Of a stretch of DNA of 64,000 nucleotides, positions 34,332-43,912 are shown piece by piece (the first letter of the stretch is position 1; each line of letters starts with the position of its first letter). The notes under the pieces were generated by a model. The model was not told the origin of the DNA and made no database searches. It saw nothing but the letters and a program-made list of their open reading frames with translations. This DNA is from Pelagibius sp028280305. Its GTDB lineage: Bacteria > Pseudomonadota > Alphaproteobacteria > Kiloniellales > Kiloniellaceae. Made by a program: the position numbers and the translations under genes. The stretch is taken from assembly GCF_965233615.1 (NCBI RefSeq), contig NZ_OZ247495.1, one strand, 5' to 3'.

Positions 34332-35786
34332 ATGTCTGAACTGAACCTCACCGCCGCCCTTCCGGAAATCTTTCTTGCCGTTGCCGGCATGCTGCTGCTG
34401 ATGCTGGGCGTGTTCCGGGGCAACGGCGGCACGCGCCTCGTGCTCTGGCTCACCGTCGGCAGCTTCGCCGTCGCCTTCCTGATGGTGGCCGGCATGATGG
34501 GGCGCAACGAGCTGGCGATGGGCGGGCTTTTCGTGGCCGATGCGTTCGGCGATTTCATGAAACTGCTGGCGCTTCTCGGCTCGGCCACCGCGCTGATCAT
34601 GTCGATCCGCTTCATTGAGCGGGAGGATATGGCGCGCTTCGAATACCCGGTGCTGATCCTCTTCGCGACCCTCGGCATGATGCTGATGATATCGGCCAAC
34701 GACATGCTGTCGCTCTATGTCGGCCTTGAATTGCAGAGCCTCTCGCTCTACGTCGTCGCCGCCTTTCGCCGCGATCATCTGCGCTCCAGCGAGGCCGGAC
34801 TGAAGTACTTCGTCCTCGGGGCGCTTTCCTCTGGCATGCTGCTTTACGGTATGTCGATGATTTACGGCTTCGCCGGCACCACCTCCTTCGACGGTCTCGC
34901 CGCCCTGACGGCAGCAAAGGTCGCAGCCGGCGAGGCGCCGGCCATCGGGCTGATCGTCGGGATCGTCTTCCTCTCCGCCGGTCTGGCCTTCAAGATTTCC
35001 GCCGTGCCCTTCCATATGTGGACGCCCGACGTTTATGAAGGCGCGCCGACCCCGGTGACGGCTTTCTTCGCGACCGCGCCGAAAATCGCGGCCATGGCCC
35101 TGATCATCCGGGTGATGATTGAGCCTTTCGGCGACATGCTGGCCCAGTGGCAGCAGATCATCTGGTTCATTTCCCTGGCGTCCATGGTTCTTGGCGCCCT
35201 GGCGGCGATCTATCAGACCAACATCAAGCGGCTGATGGCCTACAGCTCGATCGGGCATATCGGCTATGCCCTGGTCGGTCTGGCCGCGGGCACGGAGGAA
35301 GGGGTTCAGGGCATCCTGATCTACCTCACGATCTACATCTTCATGAACCTCGGCACCTTTGCCTGCATCCTCTGCATGCGTCAGAAGGATGTGATGGTCG
35401 AGAACATCGACGATCTGAAGGGCCTCAGCAAAACCAATCCGTTGATGGCCTTTGCGCTTGCCGCCTTCATGTTTTCCATGGCGGGCATTCCGCCGCTGGC
35501 CGGCTTCTTCGGCAAGCTCTATGTCTTCCTGGCGGCTATCGAGGCAGGCCTCTACTTCCTCGCGGTCTTCGGGGTCCTGGCTTCCGTGGTCGGCGCCTTC
35601 TATTACCTGCGGATCGTCAAGCTGATGTACTTTGACGAGCCGGCGGAATCCTTCGACCGCCCCATCGGTCGGGAGATGTCACTGATCCTGACCGGGACGA
35701 CGGTCGTGATCCTGCTGTTGTTCCTGGTGCTGGGGCCGCTGCACGACGGAACGGCGCTGGCGGCCGCTTCGTTGTTTGAGGGATGA
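34332..35786 (+). CDS. nuoN: NADH-quinone oxidoreductase subunit N
   Basis: ND2-type antiporter-like subunit, 484 residues. Motifs include YVGLELQSLSLYVV and KISAVPFHMWTPDVYEGAPTPVTAFF. ATG 34332 follows GGAGAGG by six bases; the earlier in-frame ATG at 34296 lies inside nuoM. The stop shares ATGA with birA, so complex I and biotin ligase are coupled in translation. Confidence 0.97.
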   Translation: MSELNLTAALPEIFLAVAGMLLLMLGVFRGNGGTRLVLWLTVGSFAVAFLMVAGMMGRNELAMGGLFVADAFGDFMKLLALLGSATALIMSIRFIEREDMARFEYPVLILFATLGMMLMISANDMLSLYVGLELQSLSLYVVAAFRRDHLRSSEAGLKYFVLGALSSGMLLYGMSMIYGFAGTTSFDGLAALTAAKVAAGEAPAIGLIVGIVFLSAGLAFKISAVPFHMWTPDVYEGAPTPVTAFFATAPKIAAMALIIRVMIEPFGDMLAQWQQIIWFISLASMVLGALAAIYQTNIKRLMAYSSIGHIGYALVGLAAGTEEGVQGILIYLTIYIFMNLGTFACILCMRQKDVMVENIDDLKGLSKTNPLMAFALAAFMFSMAGIPPLAGFFGKLYVFLAAIEAGLYFLAVFGVLASVVGAFYYLRIVKLMYFDEPAESFDRPIGREMSLILTGTTVVILLLFLVLGPLHDGTALAAASLFEG

Positions 35787-36568
35787 TTCCCGATCCGTCG
35801 AAGGACCGCGCGCTGAAGCTGCCGCCGGCCTATCGTCTGGTGCAGCTTGACGAGGTCGACAGCACCAACAGCGAAGCCAAGAGACGCGCTGCGCAGGGTG
35901 CCGAAGACGGGACGCTGATCTGGGCGCGCCGGCAGACCGGTGCTTACGGCCGCCAGGGGCAGCCCTGGAGCGGCGGTGGCGGTGATCTTTTCTTTTCCCT
36001 CATCACCCGGCCGGACTGTAGACTGGCTGAAGCCGCGCAGTTGAGCTTCATCAGCGCCGTCGCTCTGGGTGACGCCGTCGGCAGTGTCGCACCGCCGCTG
36101 ATCGAAGTGACCTACAAATGGCCCAACGACGTGCTGTTTAACGGTCGAAAGGGTGCGGGCATCCTGTTGGAATCAAAAGGTGATGACGCCGGCGGGCTGG
36201 AGTGGCTGGTGATCGGCATCGGCGTCAATATCGCGTCCTTTCCCACCGAGACACGCTTTCCGGCGACCAGCCTGCAGTTCGAGGGCTGTCCCGCCTCGGT
36301 CGGCGCCGTCGATCTGCTGGAGGCTTTCAGTCGGCACTTTCTTTCGCGGGTGAACTCTTGGCTGGAAGACGGTTTTGCGCCGAGCCGGCAGGCTTGGTTG
36401 CGCCATGCCCACGGGCTGTCGGAGGAAATCGAGGTGCGGCTGCCGCAGGAGACGTTCACCGGCCGTTTCGAGGGGCTCGACTCCCAAGGCGCGCTGCGCT
36501 TGGTTCTGGCCAACGGCAGCGAGCGCAGCGTCGCCGCGGGGGAGGTTTACTTCCCCGATGGTGGCTGA
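35783..36568 (+). CDS. birA: Biotin-[acetyl-CoA-carboxylase] ligase (BirA, no repressor domain)
   Basis: Activates biotin as biotinyl-AMP and attaches it to carboxyl-carrier proteins. The biotin/ATP loop is present as GAYGRQGQPWSGGGGDLFFS, and the catalytic lysine is in YKWPNDVLFNGRK, followed by GAGILLE. With 261 residues it is a group I enzyme lacking the N-terminal DNA-binding domain, so it should not regulate biotin genes. The loop differs somewhat from the usual GRGRxGR, with Tyr at one Arg position. Confidence 0.93.
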   Translation: MIPDPSKDRALKLPPAYRLVQLDEVDSTNSEAKRRAAQGAEDGTLIWARRQTGAYGRQGQPWSGGGGDLFFSLITRPDCRLAEAAQLSFISAVALGDAVGSVAPPLIEVTYKWPNDVLFNGRKGAGILLESKGDDAGGLEWLVIGIGVNIASFPTETRFPATSLQFEGCPASVGAVDLLEAFSRHFLSRVNSWLEDGFAPSRQAWLRHAHGLSEEIEVRLPQETFTGRFEGLDSQGALRLVLANGSERSVAAGEVYFPDGG

Positions 36569-36594
36569 GGCCTGAGAAGGGAAGGGCGACACCC

Positions 36595-37371
36595 ATGCTG
36601 CTCACCATCGACGCCGGGAACACCAATGTCGTTTTCGCCATCTTTGAAGGCGAGACACTGCGCGCCAAGTGGCGCGCCTCCAGCGATGCCAAACGGACGG
36701 CGGACGAATACGCGGTCTGGCTGACCCAGCTGATGGCGCTGGAAGGTTTGAAACCCGCCGATGTGGCCCAGGCGATCATTGCCAACGTGGTCCCGGCGGC
36801 GACCTTTCAACTGACGACCCTCTGCGAGTCCTTTTTTCAGACCAAGCCGCTGCTGATCGGCGACCCGGCCGTCGATCTGGGTATCGCGGTTCATATGGAC
36901 AGGCCGGAGAACGTCGGTGCCGACCGCTTGGTGAATGCCCTGGCGGCTCATCGCAGCTACGGCGGCCCCTTGATCGCCATCGACTTCGGGACGGCCACGA
37001 CCTTCGATATCGTCGGTGCGGACGGGGCCTACGAAGGCGGCGTTATCGCGCCTTCGGCCCAGCACTCCAGCGAGGCGCTCTACCGGGCTGCGGCGCAGCT
37101 GCCACGGGTGAAGATTGAACGCCCGGAAAGGGTGATCGGGAAGGATACGGTGCCGGGTATGAAGTCGGGCATCTATTGGGGCTATGTCGGTCTGATCGAG
37201 GGGCTGGTGGCGCGCATACGAGAGGAATACGGTAAACCGATGAAGGTCATTGCCACCGGCGGGCTGGCGCCGATCTATGCCGAGGCGACGGCGACCATTG
37301 AGGCCGTGGACCAGGACCTCACCCTGCGCGGCCTGCGCCTGATTCATGCTGCGAACGTGACCACCGCTTGA
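36595..37371 (+). CDS. coaX: Type III pantothenate kinase
   Basis: First step of coenzyme A synthesis. The ASKHA-fold motifs are clear: DAGNTN at 6-11, GADRLVNALAA and the ATP-binding IDFGTATTFD, then GGVIAPS. 258 residues. The type III enzyme is insensitive to CoA feedback and replaces CoaA in many bacteria. The frame is open far upstream inside birA; the ATG at 36595 is where homology begins. Its stop overlaps rnj (TGATG). Confidence 0.96.
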   Translation: MLLTIDAGNTNVVFAIFEGETLRAKWRASSDAKRTADEYAVWLTQLMALEGLKPADVAQAIIANVVPAATFQLTTLCESFFQTKPLLIGDPAVDLGIAVHMDRPENVGADRLVNALAAHRSYGGPLIAIDFGTATTFDIVGADGAYEGGVIAPSAQHSSEALYRAAAQLPRVKIERPERVIGKDTVPGMKSGIYWGYVGLIEGLVARIREEYGKPMKVIATGGLAPIYAEATATIEAVDQDLTLRGLRLIHAANVTTA

Positions 37372-39059
37372 TGAAAACAGATCGTATGAACCGCAGCTAC
37401 GCCGGATCGGACCTCGGCGCCGACGCCCTTTATTTCCTGCCTCTGGGCGGGACCGGCGAAATCGGCATGAACCTTAATCTTTACGGTCACAAGGGCGCCT
37501 GGCTGATGGTCGATCTGGGCATCACCTTTGCCGACGAGCGGCTGCCCGGCGTCGATGTCTTGATGCCCGATCCCTCGTTCATCGAGGACCGCCGCGACGA
37601 TCTGGCCGGGCTGGTCCTGACCCATGCCCATGAAGACCACATTGGTGCGGTTCCCTACATCTGGCCGCTGCTGCGCTGCCCGGTCTACGCGACACGTTTC
37701 ACATCGGCGCTGCTGCGGCGCAAGCTGGCCGAGTTCGGCCTGCTGGACGAGGTGCCGCTGACCGAGGTGCCGCTTTCCGGCAGCTTCTCCGTCGGTCCCT
37801 TCGATATCGAGCTCATCACCCTGACCCATTCGATTCCGGAGCCCAATGCGGTGGTCATCCGTACCGACGCGGGTTCAGTGCTCCACACCGGCGATTGGAA
37901 GCTCGATCCGGAACCGCTGGTTGGCGACAACTACGACGAGACGCGCCTGAAGGCCTTGGCCGAAGAGGACGTGCTGGCGATGGTCGGTGACTCGACCAAT
38001 GCCATGGTGAATGGCGTGGCCGGGTCCGAAGCCGACGTGCGAAACCGTCTGCGCGACGTGGTCTCAGGCTTGACGCAGCGTGTGGCGGTTGCCTGCTTTG
38101 CCAGCAATGTGGCGCGGCTCGAAACCGTCATCCGGGTGGCGGAGGAAACCGGGCGCCGGGTCTGCCTGCTGGGCCGTTCCATGCACCGCATTGTCGAGTG
38201 CGCCCGGGAGAGCGGCTATCTTGAGGGGCACCAGCCTTTCGTTTCCGAAGACGAGATCGACTACCTGCCCCGCAACGAGGTGCTGTTGCTCTGCACCGGC
38301 AGTCAGGGGGAGCCGCGGGCGGCGCTCTGGCGCATTGCCCGGGGCGACCATCCCTCGGTCGGCCTGGATAAGGGCGACGCCGTGGTCTTCTCCTCCCGCG
38401 TGATCCCCGGCAACGAGACCAAGATCTTCGAACTGCAGAACGCCCTGGTCGAGGCTGGGGTCGATATCATCGACGACCGCAGCATCCATGTGTCCGGCCA
38501 TCCCGGCCGTGACGAACTGATCCAGATGTACCAGTGGGTGCGCCCCCAGATCGCCGTCCCGGTGCATGGCGAAAGGCGGCATCTTGCTGCCCATGCCCAG
38601 ATCGCCAAGGAATGCCAGATCCCCCAGCAGATCGTCGGGCGGAACGGCGCCATGATCCAGTTGGCGCCGGGTGAGGCGAAGATCATCGACCAGGTGCCTT
38701 CCGGGCGGCTGGCCTACGAGGGGCGGCGTTTGGTGCCGGTCAACTCGCCGGTGATCAAGGGACGCCAGAAACTGGTGTTCAACGGCGCGGCGGCGATCAC
38801 CCTGGTTTTGGACGAGCACGGCAAGTTGGACGGCGAACCGGAGATCAGTACCATCGGACTGTTCGAGCCGGATGAGCCGACCGATGACCTAGAGGAGATC
38901 GAGATTGCCGTGCGCGATGCCGTCGGCCGATTGGGCAAACGCGACCGCCGCGATGACGCCGCGGTGGAAGAGGCGGCGCAGCAGGCCCTGCGCCGCACCG
39001 TCAACCGCCTGCTCGGCAAGAAGCCGGTGACCATGGTCCATGTCATTCGGTTCGAGTAA
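37371..39059 (+). CDS. rnj: Ribonuclease J
   Basis: Metallo-beta-lactamase/beta-CASP nuclease with 5'-3' exo- and endonuclease activity in mRNA decay and rRNA maturation. The metal-binding HAHEDH is at 85-90, and further metal ligands follow (THSIPE, HTGDWKLDP). The beta-CASP domain has SGHPGRDEL and the C-terminal PVHGERRH. 562 residues. Start at ATG 37371, overlapping the coaX stop by one base; a TTG three bases earlier is less likely. The order nuoN-birA-coaX-rnj-mce is typical of alphaproteobacteria. Confidence 0.96.
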   Translation: MKTDRMNRSYAGSDLGADALYFLPLGGTGEIGMNLNLYGHKGAWLMVDLGITFADERLPGVDVLMPDPSFIEDRRDDLAGLVLTHAHEDHIGAVPYIWPLLRCPVYATRFTSALLRRKLAEFGLLDEVPLTEVPLSGSFSVGPFDIELITLTHSIPEPNAVVIRTDAGSVLHTGDWKLDPEPLVGDNYDETRLKALAEEDVLAMVGDSTNAMVNGVAGSEADVRNRLRDVVSGLTQRVAVACFASNVARLETVIRVAEETGRRVCLLGRSMHRIVECARESGYLEGHQPFVSEDEIDYLPRNEVLLLCTGSQGEPRAALWRIARGDHPSVGLDKGDAVVFSSRVIPGNETKIFELQNALVEAGVDIIDDRSIHVSGHPGRDELIQMYQWVRPQIAVPVHGERRHLAAHAQIAKECQIPQQIVGRNGAMIQLAPGEAKIIDQVPSGRLAYEGRRLVPVNSPVIKGRQKLVFNGAAAITLVLDEHGKLDGEPEISTIGLFEPDEPTDDLEEIEIAVRDAVGRLGKRDRRDDAAVEEAAQQALRRTVNRLLGKKPVTMVHVIRFE

Positions 39060-39142
39060 CCGGCGGCTTGAATAGCTGGCGGTTTGAGTAACGGGGCCAT
39101 TCGCGTAGGATCGCATCCGGATCTGTCGAAAGGAGACAAAGC

Positions 39143-39547
39143 ATGATCGGCCGTTTGAACCACGTTGCCATTGCGGTGCCGGACCTCGAGGCCGGCGCGG
39201 CGGTCTATCGTGGCATGCTGGGGGCGGAAGTATCGGCGCCGCAGGCGCAACCCAAGCACGGCGTCACCGTTGTCTTCGTCAAGCTGCCGAACACCAAGAT
39301 TGAGCTTCTGGAGCCTCTGGGCGAAGACTCTCCCATCGCCGCCTTCCTGGCGCGCAATCCGTCGGGCGGAATGCATCACGTCTGCTACGAGGTGGATGAC
39401 ATCCTGGCGGCCCGTGACCATCTGGTCGCCGAGGGGGCCAGGGTGCTGGGGGACGGTGAGCCCAAGATCGGCGCCCATGACAAGCCGGTGCTCTTCCTGC
39501 ATCCAAAGGACTTCTGCGGCACCTTGGTCGAGCTTGAACAGGTCTAG
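39143..39547 (+). CDS. mce: Methylmalonyl-CoA epimerase
   Basis: Interconverts the (R) and (S) forms of methylmalonyl-CoA in propionate metabolism. A vicinal-oxygen-chelate fold of 134 residues with metal ligands in LNHVAIAVPDL (His7), MHHVCYEV and the C-terminal LVELEQV. AAAGGAG precedes the ATG. It is 83 bp behind rnj, a standard neighbour in this class. Confidence 0.95.
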   Translation: MIGRLNHVAIAVPDLEAGAAVYRGMLGAEVSAPQAQPKHGVTVVFVKLPNTKIELLEPLGEDSPIAAFLARNPSGGMHHVCYEVDDILAARDHLVAEGARVLGDGEPKIGAHDKPVLFLHPKDFCGTLVELEQV

Positions 39548-39555
39548 CGCGGGCG

Positions 39556-39795
39556 ATGAACTGGTTTACCGGTATTCTTGTTTACACCATGGTCTGGTGC
39601 GTCGTGTTCCTGACCGTACTGCCCTTCGGCGTGCGCCGGACCGAGAACCCGCAACCGGGTCACGAGGTGGGCGCGCCGGAGCGTCCCATGCTGTGGCGCA
39701 AGGTTCTGATCACCTCCTGCCTCGCGGCGGTGATCTCTCTCGGTATTCATTTTGTCATCGAGCAGGATTGGATCAGCTTCCGCGCCGGCCGCTAA
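39556..39795 (+). CDS. DUF1467 family inner membrane protein
   Basis: 79 residues with two transmembrane helices, about 5-23 and 50-70. It matches the DUF1467 pattern: FTGILVYTMVWCVVFLTVLPFGVR, a short polar loop with GHEVGAPERPMLWRK, then a second helix. Function unknown. Usually found, as here, right behind mce and before proS in alphaproteobacteria. Eight bases after mce, so one operon. Confidence 0.88.
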   Translation: MNWFTGILVYTMVWCVVFLTVLPFGVRRTENPQPGHEVGAPERPMLWRKVLITSCLAAVISLGIHFVIEQDWISFRAGR

Positions 39796-39837
39796 GGCGA
39801 TGCGCTACTCCTTCGCCTGCATTTTGAAAGAGCCCAG

Positions 39838-40410
39838 ATGAGCAGTTACTGCGACTTCGCCGCAGATCACCCGATCCATGCATACTATCATAACCACGAA
39901 TACGGCTTCCCGGTCAGCGACGACGCGGTGCTTTTCGAGCGCCTGATTCTGGAAATCAACCAGGCCGGGCTTTCGTGGGAACTGATGCTGAAGAAGCGGG
40001 ATAACTTTCGGGCAGCCTATGACGGCTTCGACATCGCCAAGGTGGCCGCCTATGGCGAGAAGGAACGGACCCGGCTGTTGAATGACGCCGGTATCATCCG
40101 CAACCGCCTGAAGGTCGATGCGGCGATCGAGAACGCCAAGCGGATTCTGGTGCTTGCCGAGGAACACGGTTCCTTCGCCGGATGGGTCGCGGCCCAGCAC
40201 CCACTGCCGAAAGAAGATTGGGTGAAGCTGTTCCGCAAGACCTTCAAATTCACGGGTGGGGAGATCGTCGGGGAGTTCCTGATGAGCATCGGCTATCTGC
40301 CCGGCGCTCACCGGGAGGATTGCCCGGTGTATCGCAAGATCGCCCGCCTGAACCCGCCCTGGATGGCCGCCGCGAAGAAGGCTAGGAAAGCCAAAAAGGC
40401 AAAAAAATAG
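39838..40410 (+). CDS. tag: DNA-3-methyladenine glycosylase I
   Basis: Base excision repair enzyme removing 3-methyladenine. The zinc-snap ligands of the family are present: C5, H18, H158 and C162. The base pocket has E39 and W47 in EINQAGLSWE. The 190 residues end with a run of Lys and Ala that is not part of the fold. It is placed between the conserved DUF1467 gene and proS, a local insertion relative to the usual order. A stem at 40534-40552 may end the transcript. Confidence 0.93.
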   Translation: MSSYCDFAADHPIHAYYHNHEYGFPVSDDAVLFERLILEINQAGLSWELMLKKRDNFRAAYDGFDIAKVAAYGEKERTRLLNDAGIIRNRLKVDAAIENAKRILVLAEEHGSFAGWVAAQHPLPKEDWVKLFRKTFKFTGGEIVGEFLMSIGYLPGAHREDCPVYRKIARLNPPWMAAAKKARKAKKAKK

Positions 40411-40533
40411 GCAAGCCGAAGCCTGCCGTCACCAGTTCCCTGTCAGGTTATGCAGCCCGATTATGGACCTTCTTGTTGTTGGACAGTCCCGAGGGGCTGT
40501 CAAAAGGCGTATCCACCCTAAACCTGGGCCGCG

Positions 40534-40556
40534 CTGCCCTTATTGAGGGCAGTTCT
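40534..40556 (+). terminator. Weak terminator-like stem after tag
   Basis: CTGCCC and GGGCAG (six pairs, seven-base loop) followed by TTCTT, about 125 bases after the tag stop. The rest of this 290-base gap shows no gene. Confidence 0.35.
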
Positions 40557-40700
40557 TACGGGAAAATACTAATAGCCCAAAGCACTATCCACGTCATCAC
40601 TTTTCTAACATTATTACGCTGATGACCTATGTTGCATTGCAACAATTTCGGATCGACTACCTTATGGCTTTCTTAAACGGCCCGGTTCTAGGTTTTGTCC

Positions 40701-41189
40701 ATGCGACTCACTTTCATCCCGCGACACTGCATTTCCCGCTTGGCGAGGGTGGCCCTGACAGGGTTCTGCCTTGGCGTGTTCCTGTCTTCTCCTGCCGCTG
40801 CGGAAGAGCCCTATCTGACCATCAGTGAGCGGGATTGCCGGCTGCTGACCCGTCATCTGCCCTCGGCCGATGTGGCCTACCAGCCCGGGGTCGATGTCCG
40901 TGGCAAGCCGGTCGCACCCGCCGATCTCGGGGCCAATGATCCTTCTGGGGCAAAAGGCGTAATTCTGCCCCAGGCTGTAGTGATCCCCATCGAGGTGGAC
41001 TTGTTTGACCGCTTCGGCATTCCTGCTGGCGGAGTCAATTTCGAGGCTGACGCCTTTATCGGCGAGGTCACCGTCGACCTCGGGACCGGTGAGGCCTACT
41101 TCAACGGCCAGCCCCTGCAAAGCGAGGCCGAGGCTGAACTGGCCGCCCGCTGCCAGCGCATCATCAGGGACGCTGAAACCGCAGAATAG
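40701..41189 (+). CDS. Exported protein of unknown function
   Basis: Unrecognised, 162 residues. The N-terminus is basic, then hydrophobic (VALTGFCLGVFLSS) and ends in P-A-A-A-E, a clear signal peptidase I site near residue 34. The mature part starts EEPYLTISERDCRLL and has two Cys, near positions 46 and 151 (DCRLL, ARCQR), which may form a disulfide. Likely periplasmic. ATG 40701 is preferred to a TTG six bases upstream. It stands alone, 137 bp before proS. Confidence 0.72.
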   Translation: MRLTFIPRHCISRLARVALTGFCLGVFLSSPAAAEEPYLTISERDCRLLTRHLPSADVAYQPGVDVRGKPVAPADLGANDPSGAKGVILPQAVVIPIEVDLFDRFGIPAGGVNFEADAFIGEVTVDLGTGEAYFNGQPLQSEAEAELAARCQRIIRDAETAE

Positions 41190-41326
41190 CGGCGCCCGCC
41201 GGGCTTGGCGGGCCATGGACAAGGCCCCGGGCTTCCCATATACAACAACACCCCGTTTTCTTTGGCCGTCTTTGGCCGAGACGGGGCTGAAACCCAACCC
41301 GAGACCGGTCACAGCCAGAGTTTTCT

Positions 41327-42655
41327 ATGCGCCTTTCGCAGTATTTCATGCCGACCCTGCGGGAAACCCCCAAGGAAGCGGAAATCGTCTCCCATCGTCT
41401 GATGCTGCGCGCCGGCATGGTGCGCCAGGCCTCGGCCGGCATCTACTCCTGGCTGCCCCTGGGTTACCGGGTGCTGCGGCGGATCGAGCAGATCGTCCGT
41501 GAAGAACAGGATGCCGCAGGCTGCCAGGAACTGCTGATGCCGACCATTCAGTCGGCCGATCTCTGGAAGCAGTCGGGCCGCTACGACGACTACGGCAAGG
41601 AGATGCTGCGCATCCAGGACCGCCATGACCGGGAGATGCTCTACGGCCCGACCAACGAGGAACTGATCACCGAGATTTTCCGCAACGGCGCCAAGAGCTA
41701 CCGCGATCTGCCCAAGGGGCTCTACCACATCCAGTGGAAGTTCCGCGACGAAGTGCGGCCGCGTTTCGGTGTGATGCGCGGGCGCGAATTCCTGATGAAG
41801 GATGCCTATTCCTTCGATCTGGATTACGAGTCCGCGCGGCGCGCCTATCAGCGCCAGTTCGTCGCCTATCTGCGGACCTTTGCCCGCATGGGGTTGAAGG
41901 TCATCCCCATGGAGGCGGATACCGGCCCCATCGGCGGCGACCTCAGCCACGAGTTCATCGTGCTGGCCGAGACCGGGGAGTCGGAAGTCTTCTGCGACCG
42001 CGAATTCCTCGATCACGACGTTCTCGAAGATGCCTTCGATTATCAGGATGATGCCGGGGTGCAGAAGGTGGTGGAATACTTCACCAATCTTTACGCCCGC
42101 ACGGACGAGAAGCACGACCAGGGCCTGTTCGAAAAAGAGGTGCCGGAGGCACGGCGCTACATCGGCCGGGGCATCGAGGTCGGCCACATCTTCTATTTCG
42201 GCACCAAGTACTCCGAGCCCCTCGGCGCTCTGGTGACAACGCCCGACGATGAAACCGTGCCGATCCACATGGGGTCCTACGGCGTCGGCGTATCGCGGCT
42301 GGTGGGCGGCATCATCGAAGCAAGCCATGACGACAACGGCATCATCTGGCCGGAGGCGGTGGCGCCCTTCAAGGTCGGCCTGGTGAACATCCGCGCCGCC
42401 GATGCGGACTGCACGGCGGCTTGCGACAAGCTCTATGGCCAACTGGCCGCGGCGGGCGTCGAGGTACTCTACGACGACCGCGACGAGTCGGCTGGTGCGA
42501 AGTTCGCTTCCATGGATCTGATCGGCCTGCCCTGGCAGTTGGTGGTCGGCCCGCGCGGTCTGAAGAACGGCGTGGTCGAACTGAAGCGGCGCGGCGGCAA
42601 CGGCGAGCGTGAGGAACTCTCGCCCGATGCTGCCATCGCCAGGCTGGTCGCCTAG
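41327..42655 (+). CDS. proS: Prolyl-tRNA synthetase (short alphaproteobacterial type)
   Basis: Class II synthetase charging tRNA-Pro. Motifs: LPLGYRVLRRIEQIVREEQD (motif 1 area), TNEEL and FRDEVRPRFGVMRGREFLMKDAYSF (motif 2), GSYGVGVSRLVGGIIE (motif 3), and an anticodon-binding C-terminal domain. The 442-residue form lacks the editing insertion found in enteric ProS, as usual in alphaproteobacteria. Editing of Ala-tRNA-Pro would then need a separate enzyme not in this window. Confidence 0.96.
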   Translation: MRLSQYFMPTLRETPKEAEIVSHRLMLRAGMVRQASAGIYSWLPLGYRVLRRIEQIVREEQDAAGCQELLMPTIQSADLWKQSGRYDDYGKEMLRIQDRHDREMLYGPTNEELITEIFRNGAKSYRDLPKGLYHIQWKFRDEVRPRFGVMRGREFLMKDAYSFDLDYESARRAYQRQFVAYLRTFARMGLKVIPMEADTGPIGGDLSHEFIVLAETGESEVFCDREFLDHDVLEDAFDYQDDAGVQKVVEYFTNLYARTDEKHDQGLFEKEVPEARRYIGRGIEVGHIFYFGTKYSEPLGALVTTPDDETVPIHMGSYGVGVSRLVGGIIEASHDDNGIIWPEAVAPFKVGLVNIRAADADCTAACDKLYGQLAAAGVEVLYDDRDESAGAKFASMDLIGLPWQLVVGPRGLKNGVVELKRRGGNGEREELSPDAAIARLVA

Positions 42656-42664
42656 GGCGCCGCG

Positions 42665-43912
42665 ATGATCTTCAATGCTTTCGAACGCCTCGTTGCGATG
42701 CGCTATCTGCGGGCGCGCCGCGAGGAGGGTTTCATCTCCGTCATCGCGGTTTTCTCCTTTCTCGGAATCATGCTCGGTGTCGCCGTCCTGATCATCGTCA
42801 TGGCGGTGATGAACGGTTTTCGCCAGGAGTTGCTGTCGCGCATCCTTGGCGTGAACGGCCATCTGACGGTCTTCGCCGACGGCGGCGGCATTAATGGCTA
42901 CGACGATCTTGCAACCCGGCTGATGGCGGTCGAAGGGGTGACCGGGGTCAGTGCCCAGGTTCATGGCCAGGTGATGGTCACTGCCGAGGGTTCGGCGACC
43001 GGTGCGCTGGTGCGGGGCATGCGCCGCGAGGACATCGCCGCCCGTCCCATCCTTGCCGACAACATCATCAGCGGCAGCCTTGCCGACTACGGTGTCGACG
43101 ACGGAATCCTGATGGGCCACCGCCTGGCGCGGCAGCTCGGCCTCAGGGTTGGCGACAACGTGACCCTGGTGTCTCCCTCCGGCACCACCACGGTGATCGG
43201 CACCGTGCCGCGCCTGAAGACCTACAGCATTGCTGCACTCTTCGATGTCGAGATGTACGAATACGACAACGGCTTCCTCTACATGCCCTTGGACGCCGCA
43301 CAACTCTTCTTCCGTTTGCCGGAATCGGTCAATGCCGTGGAGGTTTTTGTCGGCAACGCGGATGAGGCGCTCGGCGCCAGACGATCCATACAACAGGCTC
43401 TGGGACCGGGCTTTCGAACCGTCGACTGGCAGCAGACCAATGCCAGCTTCTTCAACGCCATTCAGGTCGAACGCAATGTCATGGCGCTGATCCTGTCGCT
43501 CATTATTGTCGTTGCGGCTCTGAACGTGATTTCCGGACAGACCATGCTGGTGAAAGACAAGGGCAGGGACATCGCCATCCTGCGTACCATGGGCGCAACC
43601 CGGGGCATGATCCTGCGGATCTTTCTGCTCAGCGGCGCCAGTATCGGCGTGATCGGCACCATCTGTGGCTTCGCCTTGGGGTTGGCGTTTTCCAGTAACA
43701 TAGAAACCATCCGACAGGCTCTGCAGAGGCTGACCGGAAGAACCATCTTCGATGCGGAGATCTACTTTTTGTCGCGCTTACCGGCTGAGGTTGATTCCAC
43801 AGAAGTGGCCGCCGTCGTCATCTTCGCGCTGATCCTCTCCTTCCTGGCGCCGCTCTACCCCGCTTGGCGAGCGGCGCGCCTCGATCCCGTTGAGGCCTTG
43901 CGCTATGAATGA
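42665..43912 (+). CDS. lolC: Lipoprotein-releasing ABC transporter permease (LolC/LolE type)
   Basis: Inner membrane component that extracts lipoproteins for transport by LolA. 415 residues with the LolCE layout: cytoplasmic FERLVAMRYLRARREEGFISVIA, one helix (about 25-48), a periplasmic domain of about 220 residues, then three helices in an FtsX domain (about 270-400). Only one permease gene is present, so it may form a homodimer (sometimes named LolF) instead of a LolC-LolE pair. It overlaps lolD by eight bases. Confidence 0.92.
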   Translation: MIFNAFERLVAMRYLRARREEGFISVIAVFSFLGIMLGVAVLIIVMAVMNGFRQELLSRILGVNGHLTVFADGGGINGYDDLATRLMAVEGVTGVSAQVHGQVMVTAEGSATGALVRGMRREDIAARPILADNIISGSLADYGVDDGILMGHRLARQLGLRVGDNVTLVSPSGTTTVIGTVPRLKTYSIAALFDVEMYEYDNGFLYMPLDAAQLFFRLPESVNAVEVFVGNADEALGARRSIQQALGPGFRTVDWQQTNASFFNAIQVERNVMALILSLIIVVAALNVISGQTMLVKDKGRDIAILRTMGATRGMILRIFLLSGASIGVIGTICGFALGLAFSSNIETIRQALQRLTGRTIFDAEIYFLSRLPAEVDSTEVAAVVIFALILSFLAPLYPAWRAARLDPVEALRYE